Source: Sphingobium terrigena
GTDB lineage: Bacteria > Pseudomonadota > Alphaproteobacteria > Sphingomonadales > Sphingomonadaceae
DNA: 64,000 nucleotides
NCBI RefSeq assembly: GCF_003591655.1
Contig: NZ_QVRA01000017.1
Coordinates: forward strand, 22,595 to 86,594
Reading direction: 5' to 3'
Positions within the stretch are counted from its first letter, which is position 1, and the number at the start of each line of letters is the position of its first letter. The notes beneath the pieces were generated by a model that saw only the letters and a list, made by a program, of their open reading frames with translations, was not told the DNA's origin and did no database searches. Positions 1-9,112 of this stretch are shown in pieces. Position numbers and translations under genes: made by a program.

Positions 1-9
1 CTGGCGATC

Positions 10-519
10 ATGGGATTGGCCGCATCGGTGGGCGTTGGCCTGATCCTGCTGATCGCGGGCTTGGAAAAGCTGCGGCATCGCATAGTGCTGCCGGGCGTGA
101 TCGCCAATTACCGGCTGCTCCCCGCCGGGCTGGGCGGGCCTGCCGCGATGATCCTGCCGATCGCTGAAATCGGGATTGGCGGCGCGCTGATCGCGGGTGT
201 TGCGCCCTTGCCGGTCATACTGGCTATCCTCCTCCTGACGCTGTTCGGGGTGGCGATGGCGATCAATATCCGGCGCGGCCGCACCCAGATTGATTGCGGT
301 TGTGGCCGGTCGCAATTGCGCCATCCGATCGGCTGGCCGCTGGTTGCTCGCAATGCCGTGCTGGCCCTGCTGCTGGTGCCGCGCTTGTGGCCTGCGGCGC
401 CGCTCGGTGCGATGGATATCGGCACGGCCATGGTCGGCGGTGTCGCGCTCTATCTGGCCTATCTGCTCTGCAATTCCATCGGCGCGCTGATCGCGTCGCC
501 CGCCGCCTACCGGAGATAA
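10..519 (+). CDS. mauE: MauE-like amine dehydrogenase accessory membrane protein
   Basis: Polytopic inner-membrane protein of about 169 aa with four hydrophobic stretches and a C-G-C pair near residue 96 (DCGCGRS), as in MauE, which is needed with MauD for disulfide formation and export of the amine dehydrogenase small subunit. It sits 6 bp before mauD and is followed by mauA, the usual mauE-D-A order. The frame is open to the left edge of the window, so the true start may lie upstream; the heavy subunit gene mauB would be expected just outside. Family call rests on the cysteine motif, hydrophobicity and synteny. Confidence 0.85.
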   Translation: MGLAASVGVGLILLIAGLEKLRHRIVLPGVIANYRLLPAGLGGPAAMILPIAEIGIGGALIAGVAPLPVILAILLLTLFGVAMAINIRRGRTQIDCGCGRSQLRHPIGWPLVARNAVLALLLVPRLWPAAPLGAMDIGTAMVGGVALYLAYLLCNSIGALIASPAAYRR

Positions 520-525
520 GCATTC

Positions 526-1128
526 ATGATGACATCGCTCATTCTCTCGCAAATTCTGTCATGGATCGTGATCCTGGGCCTTGGCGTGGCGCTGCTGGCG
601 GTCGCGCGGCAGGTCGGTGTGTTGCACATTCGGGTTGCGCCCGCCGGAGCGCTGACCACCAGCGGTGGCCCGGCGGTCGGCGACGCCACGGTCAAGGTCG
701 ACGCCCGCCTGCTGGACGGCGCGCCGGTGACGATCGGCGGTCATGCGCATGACGTGCCGCTGCGCCTGCTTATGTTCGTGTCGGCGCAATGCCCGTTGTG
801 CAAGTCGATCATCCCGATGGCCAAATCCTTCGCCCGCGACGAGCGGGTTGCGCTCAGCTTCGTCGGTGATGATGACGCCGCCGCCCAGCGGGCGATGATC
901 GCGCAGCACGGGCTGGAGGCCTATCCCTTCGTCAATGGTCCCGAAGTCGGCCAGGCCTTTGGCGTTGCCAAGTTGCCCTATGCCGTGTTGCTGGACGCGG
1001 AAGGGACGATCCTGTCCAAGGGGCTGGTGAACAGCCGCGAACATCTCGAAAGCCTGGTTGTGGCCCATGAAATGGGGATCAAAACCGTGCAGGATTATAT
1101 CGGATCGTTAAAGGCGCAGGCAGCCTGA
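526..1128 (+). CDS. mauD: MauD, thioredoxin-like amine dehydrogenase maturation protein
   Basis: 200-aa membrane-anchored thioredoxin-fold protein: one N-terminal transmembrane helix (about residues 5-28), then a periplasmic domain with the redox pair C89-P-L-C92. MauD acts as the disulfide oxidase/isomerase for the disulfide-rich small subunit MauA. It follows mauE by 6 bp and precedes mauA by 23 bp, so the three form one operon. A GGAGA sequence overlaps the end of mauE and can serve as ribosome binding site; a second ATG lies one codon further in. Confidence 0.9.
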   Translation: MMTSLILSQILSWIVILGLGVALLAVARQVGVLHIRVAPAGALTTSGGPAVGDATVKVDARLLDGAPVTIGGHAHDVPLRLLMFVSAQCPLCKSIIPMAKSFARDERVALSFVGDDDAAAQRAMIAQHGLEAYPFVNGPEVGQAFGVAKLPYAVLLDAEGTILSKGLVNSREHLESLVVAHEMGIKTVQDYIGSLKAQAA

Positions 1129-1151
1129 ACGGCATATAGGGGGTCAGTGAC

Positions 1152-1697
1152 ATGAAGAAGTTTGACGCCGACGCCATGGGGGAACGCCTGTTGCGCAAGC
1201 TGGCTGGCGGCACATCGCGCCGTTCGATGCTCTCGCGGCTGGGGGCGGCGCTGGTGGCGGCGCCCGCTTTCCCGCTCTTGCCGGTCAGCCGCGCCGAAGC
1301 GGCCAAGCCCGACCGGTCGCCGGAGGGCAAGACAGGTTTCGCGCGTAACGCCCAGACCAAGGATGATACCAAATGCGATTATTGGCGCTATTGCGCCATT
1401 GACGGTGCGCTTTGCACCTGTTGCGGCGGCGGTATCCACAGCTGTCCGCCAGGGGCCGAGCCATCGCCTGTTTCCTGGGTCGGCACCTGCATCAACCCGG
1501 ACGACGGCAAAGCCTATCTGATCGCCTATCGCGACTGTTGCGGCAAACCCGCCTGCGGCCAGTGCGGTTGCGACAATACCGACCGCGAAACCCAGCTCTA
1601 TATGCCACAGCTCAATAATGACGTGATCTGGTGCTTCGGCACGACCAGCATGGAATATCATTGTTCGACCGCGGTGCTGGTGGGAACTGCCAGTTAG
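1152..1697 (+). CDS. mauA: Methylamine/aromatic amine dehydrogenase light chain, TTQ-bearing (MauA family)
   Basis: 181-aa small subunit of a periplasmic tryptophan tryptophylquinone (TTQ) amine dehydrogenase, which oxidises primary amines to aldehyde plus ammonia. A twin-arginine leader (TSRRSML, residues 21-27) ends near an AEA site at about residue 50. The mature part is very cysteine-rich, as needed for six disulfides. By comparison with the Paracoccus enzyme the two TTQ tryptophans are W109 (SWVGTC) and W160 (VIWCFG), with the conserved Asp at D128 (YRDCC). AGGGGG before the ATG is a good ribosome binding site. The TAG stop is made by the TA target duplication plus the first G of the MITE that follows. 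Methylamine versus aromatic amine preference cannot be decided here. Confidence 0.93.
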   Translation: MKKFDADAMGERLLRKLAGGTSRRSMLSRLGAALVAAPAFPLLPVSRAEAAKPDRSPEGKTGFARNAQTKDDTKCDYWRYCAIDGALCTCCGGGIHSCPPGAEPSPVSWVGTCINPDDGKAYLIAYRDCCGKPACGQCGCDNTDRETQLYMPQLNNDVIWCFGTTSMEYHCSTAVLVGTAS

Positions 1698-1963
1698 GGT
1701 GCAGACCCATAAATTGCGAGGTCGAGATGGAGACGAAAATGGTTGGTGGGAGGGAGCGAGCGCTGCGAGATAGCGGGACTATCTTGCAAGCGTTCGACCG
1801 CTCCACCGGTCATTTTCGTCCCACCCCTCCGGGGCAGGATTGTCCGGGTCCTGTGGCACGTCGAAGCCCTCGACCGGGCAATCTTGCCCGCTCTTCGCGC
1901 TTCTCCTCCCACAGAATCCCGGACAATCCTGTCTCGATCCTCGCAATTCATGCGTCTGCACCC
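1697..1963. mobile_element. 267-bp MITE-like element with terminal inverted repeats and TA duplication
   Basis: Ends are inverted repeats: GGGTGCAGAC at the left and GTCTGCACCC at the right, and the similarity continues inward for about 30 bp. TA flanks both sides (1695-1696 and 1964-1965), the target duplication expected of IS630/Tc1-mariner type movement. Inside are nested hairpins with arms at 1732-1742/1810-1820 and 1835-1856/1909-1931, plus GGGCAATCTTGCCC near 1876. No plausible coding sequence is present. It fills nearly all of the gap between mauA and the cytochrome gene. Its transposase source is not in the window. Confidence 0.8.
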
Positions 1964-1978
1964 TAGGGCTTTATTGCG

Positions 1979-2485
1979 ATGCGCAGACTATTATTCGGCT
2001 CCCTGCTCCTGATCGGCGCGGTCGGCATTGGCCGCGCCGCGCTGCCGCCATTGGGCGTGCTGCCTGCTGCGATCACCGACCCGGATATGGCACGGACCGA
2101 CTATGCCGAACATTGCGGCGGCTGCCATGGAATCCAGGGCAGCGCGGCCCCTGCGGCCCTTCCCGAACTGCGCGGGCGGGTCGGCTGGTTTATGTGTACG
2201 CCCCAGTCGCGCGCCTATCTCATCCGCCTGCCCAATATCGCGCATAGCCGGATTAGCGACAATCAGCAGCTCGCCGATCTGGTCAATTATATGGTCTTTG
2301 GCCTGGGCGGGGCGAGTGTCCCCAAGGGTTCAAAGCCTTTCACAGCCGATGAGGTCGCGCATGAGCGGCGATTCGCCCTGACATCGGCTTCGCTCAAGGC
2401 CGAACGCGCCCGCTATGTCGATGTCGCGATCCGTCAATGCGGTGCGCCGGTGACCATGCGGCTGCTGTATCCGGGGCAGAAATAG
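1979..2485 (+). CDS. Small exported c-type cytochrome
   Basis: 168-aa protein with an N-terminal signal peptide (about residues 1-20) and one heme-attachment motif, C46-G-G-C49-H50. Two further cysteines lie outside the motif (FMCTP and RQCGAP). It follows mauA on the same strand, separated only by the MITE, so it is a reasonable candidate for electron acceptor of the Mau-type dehydrogenase; this is inference from position. It is too short and has too few heme motifs to be the di-heme MauG. Confidence 0.8.
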   Translation: MRRLLFGSLLLIGAVGIGRAALPPLGVLPAAITDPDMARTDYAEHCGGCHGIQGSAAPAALPELRGRVGWFMCTPQSRAYLIRLPNIAHSRISDNQQLADLVNYMVFGLGGASVPKGSKPFTADEVAHERRFALTSASLKAERARYVDVAIRQCGAPVTMRLLYPGQK

Positions 2486-2513
2486 GCGGCTCTAAAACCA
2501 AATGGGTAAAATA

Positions 2514-2542
2514 ATGCCGCCGGATCGCTGACCCGGCGGCAT
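2514..2542. terminator. Hairpin between convergent cytochrome and TonB receptor genes
   Basis: Perfect 10-bp stem ATGCCGCCGG/CCGGCGGCAT with a 9-nt loop, placed between two convergent genes. No clear U-tract, so either an imperfect bidirectional terminator or an mRNA-end stabilising hairpin. Confidence 0.55.
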
Positions 2543-2564
2543 GTTCAATTTCATCCCTAGCCCG

Positions 2565-5297
2565 TTAGAATTTCTGGCCGAAGCGGATGCCGAAAAATTG
2601 CGGCTTGATGGTGAAGGTGCGCGACGAGCCGGAACAGAAGTCGATCGAACAGAAGGTATTTTTGGTCAGCTGCCCGCGCTTGTCAAAAGCGTTCTGGATG
2701 AACAGCGTCAGGCTCCAATTGTCCTTCTTGACGCCCCCGGAAAAGTCGAAGCTGACAAAGCCCTTCGTGTTGCCGAGCAGCGCATTATTGTCGACGTTCA
2801 GATCCTGCGTCGCCCCGGTCTGGTAGAGTGCTGCACCCTGCACATAGGCGCTATAGTCGCCCAGATAGGTGTCGTAGCGGATTGAGGTCGTGCCCTTGAA
2901 CTTGGGCTGGCGCGGCAGGCGGGTGCCGTTTGCGGCAGCGACCTGTGGCGTTGGCGGACTAGATTCCGGCACATCCTCACCCAGCGTACAGCTGGACAGT
3001 TGGGAAATGGACGAGGTGTCACGGTCCAACGCGAAGTTACAGAAATTGCCCTTCAACTTGCCGTCATTATAAGCGCCGGAGGTGGAGATCGTCACCTTGC
3101 CCAGCTTCAGGTCGGCATCATATTCGATACCCTTGACCACCGCCTTGCCCGCATTGCCGGTCATGCCCGCACCCTGCGCGCCCGACACGACGACACCATA
3201 TTGGATATTATTCCATTTCTCATAATAGACCGCCGCATTGAAGCGGAAGATATTGTTCCAGGTCGTTTTGACGCCCAGCTCGAAATTGGTGAGCGTTTCG
3301 GACTTGAACGGGGCGACATCCACTGGACCAAAGTTACGGATGCGCAGCGGACGGTTGAATCCGCCGGGACGGAAGCCGGTGGAATAGTTGAAATAGACCA
3401 TCTTGTCGGGCTGGAACTGCCAGTCGAGCGCCACCTTATGCGTCTCGCCCTTTTCCTTGTATCGCCCGGTCTGGTCGGGCGCGCGGAAATTGGTGTTGAG
3501 GCATTGCAGGCGCTCGGCAGGAAGCGGGGTGGGGCAGCCCATTTCCCCGGTCGGGACAAAAACCGACGTGACCGTATTGGCCGCAGATCCCGCGACACCG
3601 GCAAAGCCCTTGACCGCATAATCGGTCCAGAAATAGCGGATGCCGCCGGTCAGCTTCAATGTCGGCGTGATGTTGTAATGGCCTTCGGCGAAGATCGCCT
3701 TGTCATGATAAAGCTGGTTCTGCTCCGTGATGTAGAAGCCGTCACCCTTTACCGCCTGTGTCCCCAGCAGCATCGTGCCAAGCGGATTGCCGTTGGGGTT
3801 GATGACGTTGCCGGTGTCGAAGAAGGGGTTGCCATCCTCATCATAGTCAATCCCGTACATGGCCGGGACGCCGATCAGGCCACCCGGCACGTCGCCGCCG
3901 CCGGTTGCGGTATAGCCGGTGATCGTGTCCAGCCCGCGAATGGAATAATAGGTGTTCGTCTTGTTCTTCTGCCGCTGGTAAAAGCCGCCGATCGTGACGT
4001 CGAACGGCCAGTCCTTGGGCGTCGACAGGCGCAATTCCTGTGTGAATTTGTTGCGGTGCGTATCGGCATGATAGAATTGCGTCGGGTCGATCAGCGAACA
4101 TTTCTGCGCAGCGCCTGACCCGGTGCAATTGTCGAAAAATTGCAGATAGCTTTCATAGCCCGGCCCGAAGCCGTCATAGGTGACGGTGTAATAAGTATAA
4201 TCGTTGAGCGTGCGGGTCCGGCGCTTGAAGAAACCGGTGGCGGAAACCAGATCCCAGTCGCCGATATGGCCATGGATGCTGAGCGCCGCCTGATACCAGC
4301 GATCGTCATTTTTGGTCTGGTCGTAATCATGCACTTCCAGATCGCCGACGCGGTGATCGAAGCCGAAATAGCCGTTGGCAACCTGCTTTTGCGCCGTGAT
4401 TTCCGGCGCGACCGACCAGCCATCGACCGGTTCCCACAGCAATTGCACGCGACCGCCAAATTCCTTGATCGTGTTATAATCATCTTTGGCGATGTCGCTA
4501 TTGTCGAGGTTGAAGAAGGTCGCCGGATTATTGTCGCCCAACGTGTAAACAGCTGGCGCGCCATTGTTGAGCAGGCCGTTATTGGGCGTATTGTCGATAT
4601 AGCCGCCATCGCGCCGATAATAGCCCATGGCGCGCACGGCCAATGTGTCGCTCAGCGGCACGTTGATGTAGGATTCCAACTGACCGCCAAAGTCGCCCTT
4701 GCCATATTTATTGGCCTCGACATCATAACCAAACTCGAACTTGTCCATATTGGGCTTGTTGGTGATGATGCGGATGGTGCCTGCCAGCGATCCCGCGCCA
4801 TAAAGCGTGCCTTGCGGCCCGGCCAGCGCCTCGACCCGTTCCAGATCATAAGCGTGAATATCGGGCACTTCGGTGCCGGTGATGGGAATGTCGTTAAGAT
4901 AATAGCCGACCGAGGCATAGGCACCGCCCGCAGGCACGATGCCGCGGAAAAAGGCGGTGTTGCGGCCCGGCCCGATCCCTTCGAACGAAACCGACGGCAG
5001 CAGCGCAGCGAAATCGCTCAAGCCCTTGACCTGCCGTTCTGCCAGCGTTTCGGCACCCAGCGCCTGCATGGAGATCGGCACTTTCTGGATGCTCTGCGCG
5101 CTGCGGGTCGCGGTGACGACGATTTCAGTCAGGCCGCCGCCTGCTTCATCGGCTGGCAGCGCCATTGCCGGATCGGCGGCGGGGTCTGCAACGGCATCGG
5201 CGGCGCGCGCCATACCTGCTGCGCCCAGACCGGCCAATATGGTTGTCACCCCCAATATCTTTACAAACTGCGACCGGCGGCGAGACTGAATCTTCAT
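2565..5297 (-). CDS. TonB-dependent outer-membrane receptor 1
   Basis: 910-aa receptor: signal peptide (residues 1-32), plug domain beginning with EIVVTATR (TonB-box-like region near residue 58) and QGTLYGAGSLAGTIRI, then a long beta-barrel ending in an aromatic residue (FGIRFGQKF). It would import a scarce ligand across the outer membrane with TonB energy. A GGGGGAG ribosome binding site precedes the ATG. It is divergent from a TPR-sulfotransferase gene, the same pairing seen again at 29-33 kb. No copy of the 19-bp regulatory motif was found upstream, unlike receptor 2. Ligand unknown. Confidence 0.93.
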   Translation of the reverse strand: MKIQSRRRSQFVKILGVTTILAGLGAAGMARAADAVADPAADPAMALPADEAGGGLTEIVVTATRSAQSIQKVPISMQALGAETLAERQVKGLSDFAALLPSVSFEGIGPGRNTAFFRGIVPAGGAYASVGYYLNDIPITGTEVPDIHAYDLERVEALAGPQGTLYGAGSLAGTIRIITNKPNMDKFEFGYDVEANKYGKGDFGGQLESYINVPLSDTLAVRAMGYYRRDGGYIDNTPNNGLLNNGAPAVYTLGDNNPATFFNLDNSDIAKDDYNTIKEFGGRVQLLWEPVDGWSVAPEITAQKQVANGYFGFDHRVGDLEVHDYDQTKNDDRWYQAALSIHGHIGDWDLVSATGFFKRRTRTLNDYTYYTVTYDGFGPGYESYLQFFDNCTGSGAAQKCSLIDPTQFYHADTHRNKFTQELRLSTPKDWPFDVTIGGFYQRQKNKTNTYYSIRGLDTITGYTATGGGDVPGGLIGVPAMYGIDYDEDGNPFFDTGNVINPNGNPLGTMLLGTQAVKGDGFYITEQNQLYHDKAIFAEGHYNITPTLKLTGGIRYFWTDYAVKGFAGVAGSAANTVTSVFVPTGEMGCPTPLPAERLQCLNTNFRAPDQTGRYKEKGETHKVALDWQFQPDKMVYFNYSTGFRPGGFNRPLRIRNFGPVDVAPFKSETLTNFELGVKTTWNNIFRFNAAVYYEKWNNIQYGVVVSGAQGAGMTGNAGKAVVKGIEYDADLKLGKVTISTSGAYNDGKLKGNFCNFALDRDTSSISQLSSCTLGEDVPESSPPTPQVAAANGTRLPRQPKFKGTTSIRYDTYLGDYSAYVQGAALYQTGATQDLNVDNNALLGNTKGFVSFDFSGGVKKDNWSLTLFIQNAFDKRGQLTKNTFCSIDFCSGSSRTFTIKPQFFGIRFGQKF

Positions 5298-5666
5298 GGT
5301 GTTGGACTCCCCCTTGAAAAGATGCCCTCCACTCTCCCAAATCGCGGTTTCCCCGCGTGATTATGACGCATTGCAGCACATTGTCAGATGGCGCGTCGCA
5401 GCCCGCATTTTGCAAGAGCAAAACAACCCCGCGACCAGAAACGGCGCACGCCTCCAGACCTGCCGTACAACGGCACGGCATCATAATTTACCTGTATTCC
5501 CCTTGGACTTTCGTCATTTCGTACGTTTGTCCAACTTTGATAATGCTGTAACGATTGCAGGAGTCAACAGCCTAATTTTGCTGTTCCTGCCCTTCAATCG
5601 CACCTTTTGTTGCGCAACTGCAATATCCTGTTCATTGTGCAGACGAGAAAGGAAGCAAAACCCGCC
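5298..5666. other. Divergent promoter region between TonB receptor 1 and TPR-sulfotransferase 1
   Basis: 369 bp without a credible gene; AT-richer than the flanks and presumably carrying both promoters. A small hairpin TTTGC..GCAAA lies near 5410. A stretch CGTCATTTCGTACG at 5512-5525 resembles half of the 19-bp regulatory motif found elsewhere but is too degenerate to call. Confidence 0.5.
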
Positions 5667-7697
5667 ATGGAAGCTGCCTCGCGCCCTGCCACCCCCCCTT
5701 CCGTTGCGCTCAGGGAGGCGCTTGGCCATGCTGCCACCTTACTGGATGCGCAGCCGGCGGAGGCGCTGGCGCAGGCCGAATCGATACTGAAGCAAGCCCC
5801 CGGACTCCCGCCCGCAGAGTTGCTGGCGGCACAGGCGCTGCGACGGCTGGGTCAGGCCGAAACCGCTCTTTCGCGCCTTGCCGCGCTTGCCCGTCGCCAG
5901 CCCGGCGTGCCTGCATTGCTTTGGGAACTGGCGCAGGCCGCCAGCGAAACGGGCGACAGCCCGCAGGCCATCGCCGCGCTGGAAAGCCTGACCCGGCAGC
6001 AACCCGGCGTGGCAAGCGGCTGGTTTTTGTTGGCTAGGGAATTGCGGAAGGTCGGCCGCACCGACCATGCGTGGCGCGCCGACCTGTCAGGCATCCATGC
6101 TTCCTCGCGCGATCGCGACCTGCTCGAAGCGGCGATGGCGATGAATGAGGGGCGTCTGGAGGATGCAGCGACGATCCTTGATACGCGACTTGCGCGGTTG
6201 CCAGACGATCCGGCCGCCACCCGGTTGCTGGGCGAAATATATTGGCGGCGCGGGGATATGAGTGCGGCGCTGACGCTGGTCGAACGCGCGGTGGCCACCG
6301 CGCCCGGATTCGATCTGGCGCGCGATTTTCTGATCCGCCTGCTGCTCCAGAATAACCGCCTGACCGACGCGCTTGCCCATGCCGAGATATTGGCGCAGTC
6401 GCCGCTCGACAATCCGGGCTATGCGCTGCTGCGGGCGTCGGTGCTGGTGCGGCTGGGCGATCAGGCGCAAGCGGCGGCCATTTACGAAGGATTACTGGCG
6501 CAAAAGCCGGATCAGCCACAGCTGTGGCAGAATCTGGGCCATGCGCTCAAGACGCTGGGGCGGCAGGCCGACGCCATCCACGCCTATCGTCAGGCGGTAT
6601 ATTATCAACCGACCATGGGAGAGGCCTGGTGGAGCCTCGCCAACCTCAAGACGGTGAAGCTCGACGCGCAGGATATTGCGGCGATGGAGCAGGCGCTCAC
6701 GACCCTGGCGCCAGAGGCAGCGGCGAAAAGCGAGGATATTTTTCACCTCCATTTCTCGTTGGGCAAGGCGCTGGAGGATGCACACAATTATGCCGCATCC
6801 TTTGGCCATTATGATCGCGGCAACCGCCTGCGCCGCACTTTGCTATCCTATGACGCCGATGAATTTGCCACCGAAGTGCAGGCGACCGCAGACTGCTTCA
6901 CCAGCGCCTTTATCACAAAGAGCGGCAAGGGCGGCTGCCCCGCGCCCGACCCCATCTTCATCGTCGGCCTGCCCCGGTCAGGCTCCACATTGATCGAGCA
7001 AATCCTCTCCAGCCACAGCCAGGTCGAAGGGACGATGGAATTGCCGGAGATGATGATCATCGCCAGCCGCCTGCAATCGCGCATCGACGAGGGTGAATTT
7101 CCCGATTTCGCCACGATGATCGCGTCGCTCACCCCCGCCGACCGGCAAAGACTGGGCGAGGAATATGTCGAACGCACCCGCGTCCACCGCCAGAGCAACC
7201 GGCCCCGTTTCATCGACAAGATGCCCAATAATTGGCAGCATGTCGGGCTGATCCGGCTCATCCTGCCCAACGCCAAAATCATCGACGCGCGGCGTCATCC
7301 GATGGGCTGCTGCTTTTCAGGCTGGAAACAGCATTTCGCGCGCGGTCAGGCCTTCACTTACGACCTGAACGAAATCGGCCGCTATTATAGCGATTATGTC
7401 GCGCTGATGGCGGCGTTCAATGCCGCCGCACCCAGCCATGTCCACCGCGTCCATTATGAGCAGATGGTCGCCGACACGCCGGGCGAAGTCGCACGGCTGC
7501 TGGATTATCTCGGCCTGCCATTCGAGGAAGCCTGCCTTGCCTTCTGGCGGACGGAGCGGGCGGTGCGTACCGCCAGTTCGGAACAGGTACGCCAGCCGAT
7601 CTTCACCGACGGCGTCGATCATTGGCGGCATTTTGCGCCATGGCTCGGCCCGCTGGAGCAGGCATTGGGACCGGTGATCGCGGCCTATCCAGCCTGA
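5667..7697 (+). CDS. TPR-repeat protein with C-terminal sulfotransferase domain (copy 1)
   Basis: 676 aa. Residues about 20-400 are tetratricopeptide repeats; the C-terminal half is a sulfotransferase fold with the PAPS-binding loop FIVGLPRSGSTLIEQ near residue 430. The ATG at 5667 is preferred over the in-frame ATG at 5607 because AGGAAG lies about 12 nt upstream and the extra 20 residues are not TPR-like. No signal peptide, so cytoplasmic. It is transcribed away from TonB receptor 1. Related TPR-sulfotransferases commonly neighbour TonB receptors in sphingomonads, but the acceptor substrate is unknown. Its end overlaps the convergent permease gene by 13 bp. Confidence 0.88.
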   Translation: MEAASRPATPPSVALREALGHAATLLDAQPAEALAQAESILKQAPGLPPAELLAAQALRRLGQAETALSRLAALARRQPGVPALLWELAQAASETGDSPQAIAALESLTRQQPGVASGWFLLARELRKVGRTDHAWRADLSGIHASSRDRDLLEAAMAMNEGRLEDAATILDTRLARLPDDPAATRLLGEIYWRRGDMSAALTLVERAVATAPGFDLARDFLIRLLLQNNRLTDALAHAEILAQSPLDNPGYALLRASVLVRLGDQAQAAAIYEGLLAQKPDQPQLWQNLGHALKTLGRQADAIHAYRQAVYYQPTMGEAWWSLANLKTVKLDAQDIAAMEQALTTLAPEAAAKSEDIFHLHFSLGKALEDAHNYAASFGHYDRGNRLRRTLLSYDADEFATEVQATADCFTSAFITKSGKGGCPAPDPIFIVGLPRSGSTLIEQILSSHSQVEGTMELPEMMIIASRLQSRIDEGEFPDFATMIASLTPADRQRLGEEYVERTRVHRQSNRPRFIDKMPNNWQHVGLIRLILPNAKIIDARRHPMGCCFSGWKQHFARGQAFTYDLNEIGRYYSDYVALMAAFNAAAPSHVHRVHYEQMVADTPGEVARLLDYLGLPFEEACLAFWRTERAVRTASSEQVRQPIFTDGVDHWRHFAPWLGPLEQALGPVIAAYPA

Positions 7698-9112
7698 AGC
7701 GAGGCGGGCGAGGGGTGCCAGCGCCGTTGCCCCATCACCAGCGCAATGCCCAGCACGAGCCAGCCCAGCATCAGCCAGATTTCCAGTGGTATGCCCGTCG
7801 CCATGCCAAAGGGCGCGATGATCGCTGCACTTGTCACGATCGTCGCGCCGATCGCGACAGGCAAGAGCAGCCCCTGCCCGCCCGGCAGAATGAAGGCAGG
7901 GCGGGTCTCTCCCCTATCGATCGCGCGCAACCGCATCAGCGCAAAGAGCGCAACCGCCGCGATCGCCGTGGTGCAGATCGTCCCCATCGCAATGATCGGG
8001 CTGATCGCGCCGCGCCCGGCCAGCACGCCAAGGCAGGTCCATCCGCCGACCAGCAATGCCGCGCGCCGGGGCGCGCCGCTCTTTGCGTCAACATGGGCAA
8101 GCCCCGCTGGCAGGAAACCCGCCCGTGCCTGCGCCAAGATGACCCGCGTCGCCGACAAATGCATCGCGTTCCAGGTTTTGAGCAGCGACGCCATCGCGAC
8201 CAGCAATATGCCCTTGGTCGCGACGCCGCCGGCCAGCGCATGGTCGAACGCCGCTGCAACCGGCAGCGCGCCCGACGTCAGATCGCGCCAGGGGATGAGC
8301 GAGGCGGAGGCGATGATGATGAGGCTGTAGAAGATCGCGGCGACCACAACCGCCAGCATCATCGCCTTGGCTACGGTATGGAAGCTGGTGCCGGGCGCGC
8401 GTTCCTCGACGGCGGACGCTGCCGTCTGGAAACCCGACAGCCACATGCCTGCCACGCCCAGCATCACGAACATGCCGCCAGCAAAACTGCCGCCATGGGC
8501 AGGCTCGAACAGGGGTTGCCAGTTGGCGGGATCGCCCTGAACGAAACCGATCACCACCAGCAGCGCCGATGCGCCGAGAAAGGCGAAGGTCACCAGCTTT
8601 TGAAAGCCCACCGCGACCTTGGCTCCCGCCGCATTGAGCAGCGTCATCACCACCGCCCCTGTTAGCCCGATACCCAAGTCCAGCGCCGTGATCGACTTGC
8701 CCAGAAAGCTGTAGAGCGGCGGCCACCCGGCCATCGCCGACACCAGATTTTCGAGGAACCAGGACAAGGCCAGTCCTTCAAAGGCGCAAATGCCCACAAA
8801 ATAGAGGGTCAGGAACCAGCCGGTGACAAATCCCGGCCACGGGCCGAACGCCTTTTCGACAAAGACGAACTCGGCCCCGGCGCGCGGCACTCGCGCGACC
8901 AGTTCGGCATAGGCGGCGGCGACCGGCACCATCAGCAGCGTCATGCCCAAAAAGGCGAGCACCGCGCCGCCCGGCCCGGCGGGCGTCACCCACTCGCCCA
9001 TCAACACCATCCATGCCGATCCGACGATGGTGCCGAAAGCAAGCGCAAAGAAGCCGGGACCGGTAACGCCGCGCCGCAGCGCCGGTTCGGGTGGAATGCC
9101 GGTGTCGCTCAT
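7685..9112 (-). CDS. APC-superfamily amino acid/polyamine permease
   Basis: About 475 aa, some 12 transmembrane helices, with the N-terminal APC pattern (FFALAFGTIVGSAWMV..GPGGAVLAF) and AYAELVARVPRAGAEFVFVEKAFG typical of the family. The ATG at 9112 overlaps the stop of the upstream ureohydrolase gene as ATGA, indicating translational coupling; an ATG seven codons earlier would lie inside that gene. Coupling suggests it imports the ureohydrolase substrate or exports its amine product, i.e. a guanidino acid, amino acid or polyamine. Direction and substrate are inference. Confidence 0.88.
   Translation of the reverse strand: MSDTGIPPEPALRRGVTGPGFFALAFGTIVGSAWMVLMGEWVTPAGPGGAVLAFLGMTLLMVPVAAAYAELVARVPRAGAEFVFVEKAFGPWPGFVTGWFLTLYFVGICAFEGLALSWFLENLVSAMAGWPPLYSFLGKSITALDLGIGLTGAVVMTLLNAAGAKVAVGFQKLVTFAFLGASALLVVIGFVQGDPANWQPLFEPAHGGSFAGGMFVMLGVAGMWLSGFQTAASAVEERAPGTSFHTVAKAMMLAVVVAAIFYSLIIIASASLIPWRDLTSGALPVAAAFDHALAGGVATKGILLVAMASLLKTWNAMHLSATRVILAQARAGFLPAGLAHVDAKSGAPRRAALLVGGWTCLGVLAGRGAISPIIAMGTICTTAIAAVALFALMRLRAIDRGETRPAFILPGGQGLLLPVAIGATIVTSAAIIAPFGMATGIPLEIWLMLGWLVLGIALVMGQRRWHPSPASLQAG

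Noticed and set aside
3000..5360. Two long plus-strand frames opposite TonB receptor 1
   Set aside because: They mirror the receptor codon by codon and carry no motifs.
5512..5525. Possible ninth regulon motif (CGTCATTTCGTACG)
   Set aside because: Only half of the site matches and it is more than 140 bp from either start; probably chance.
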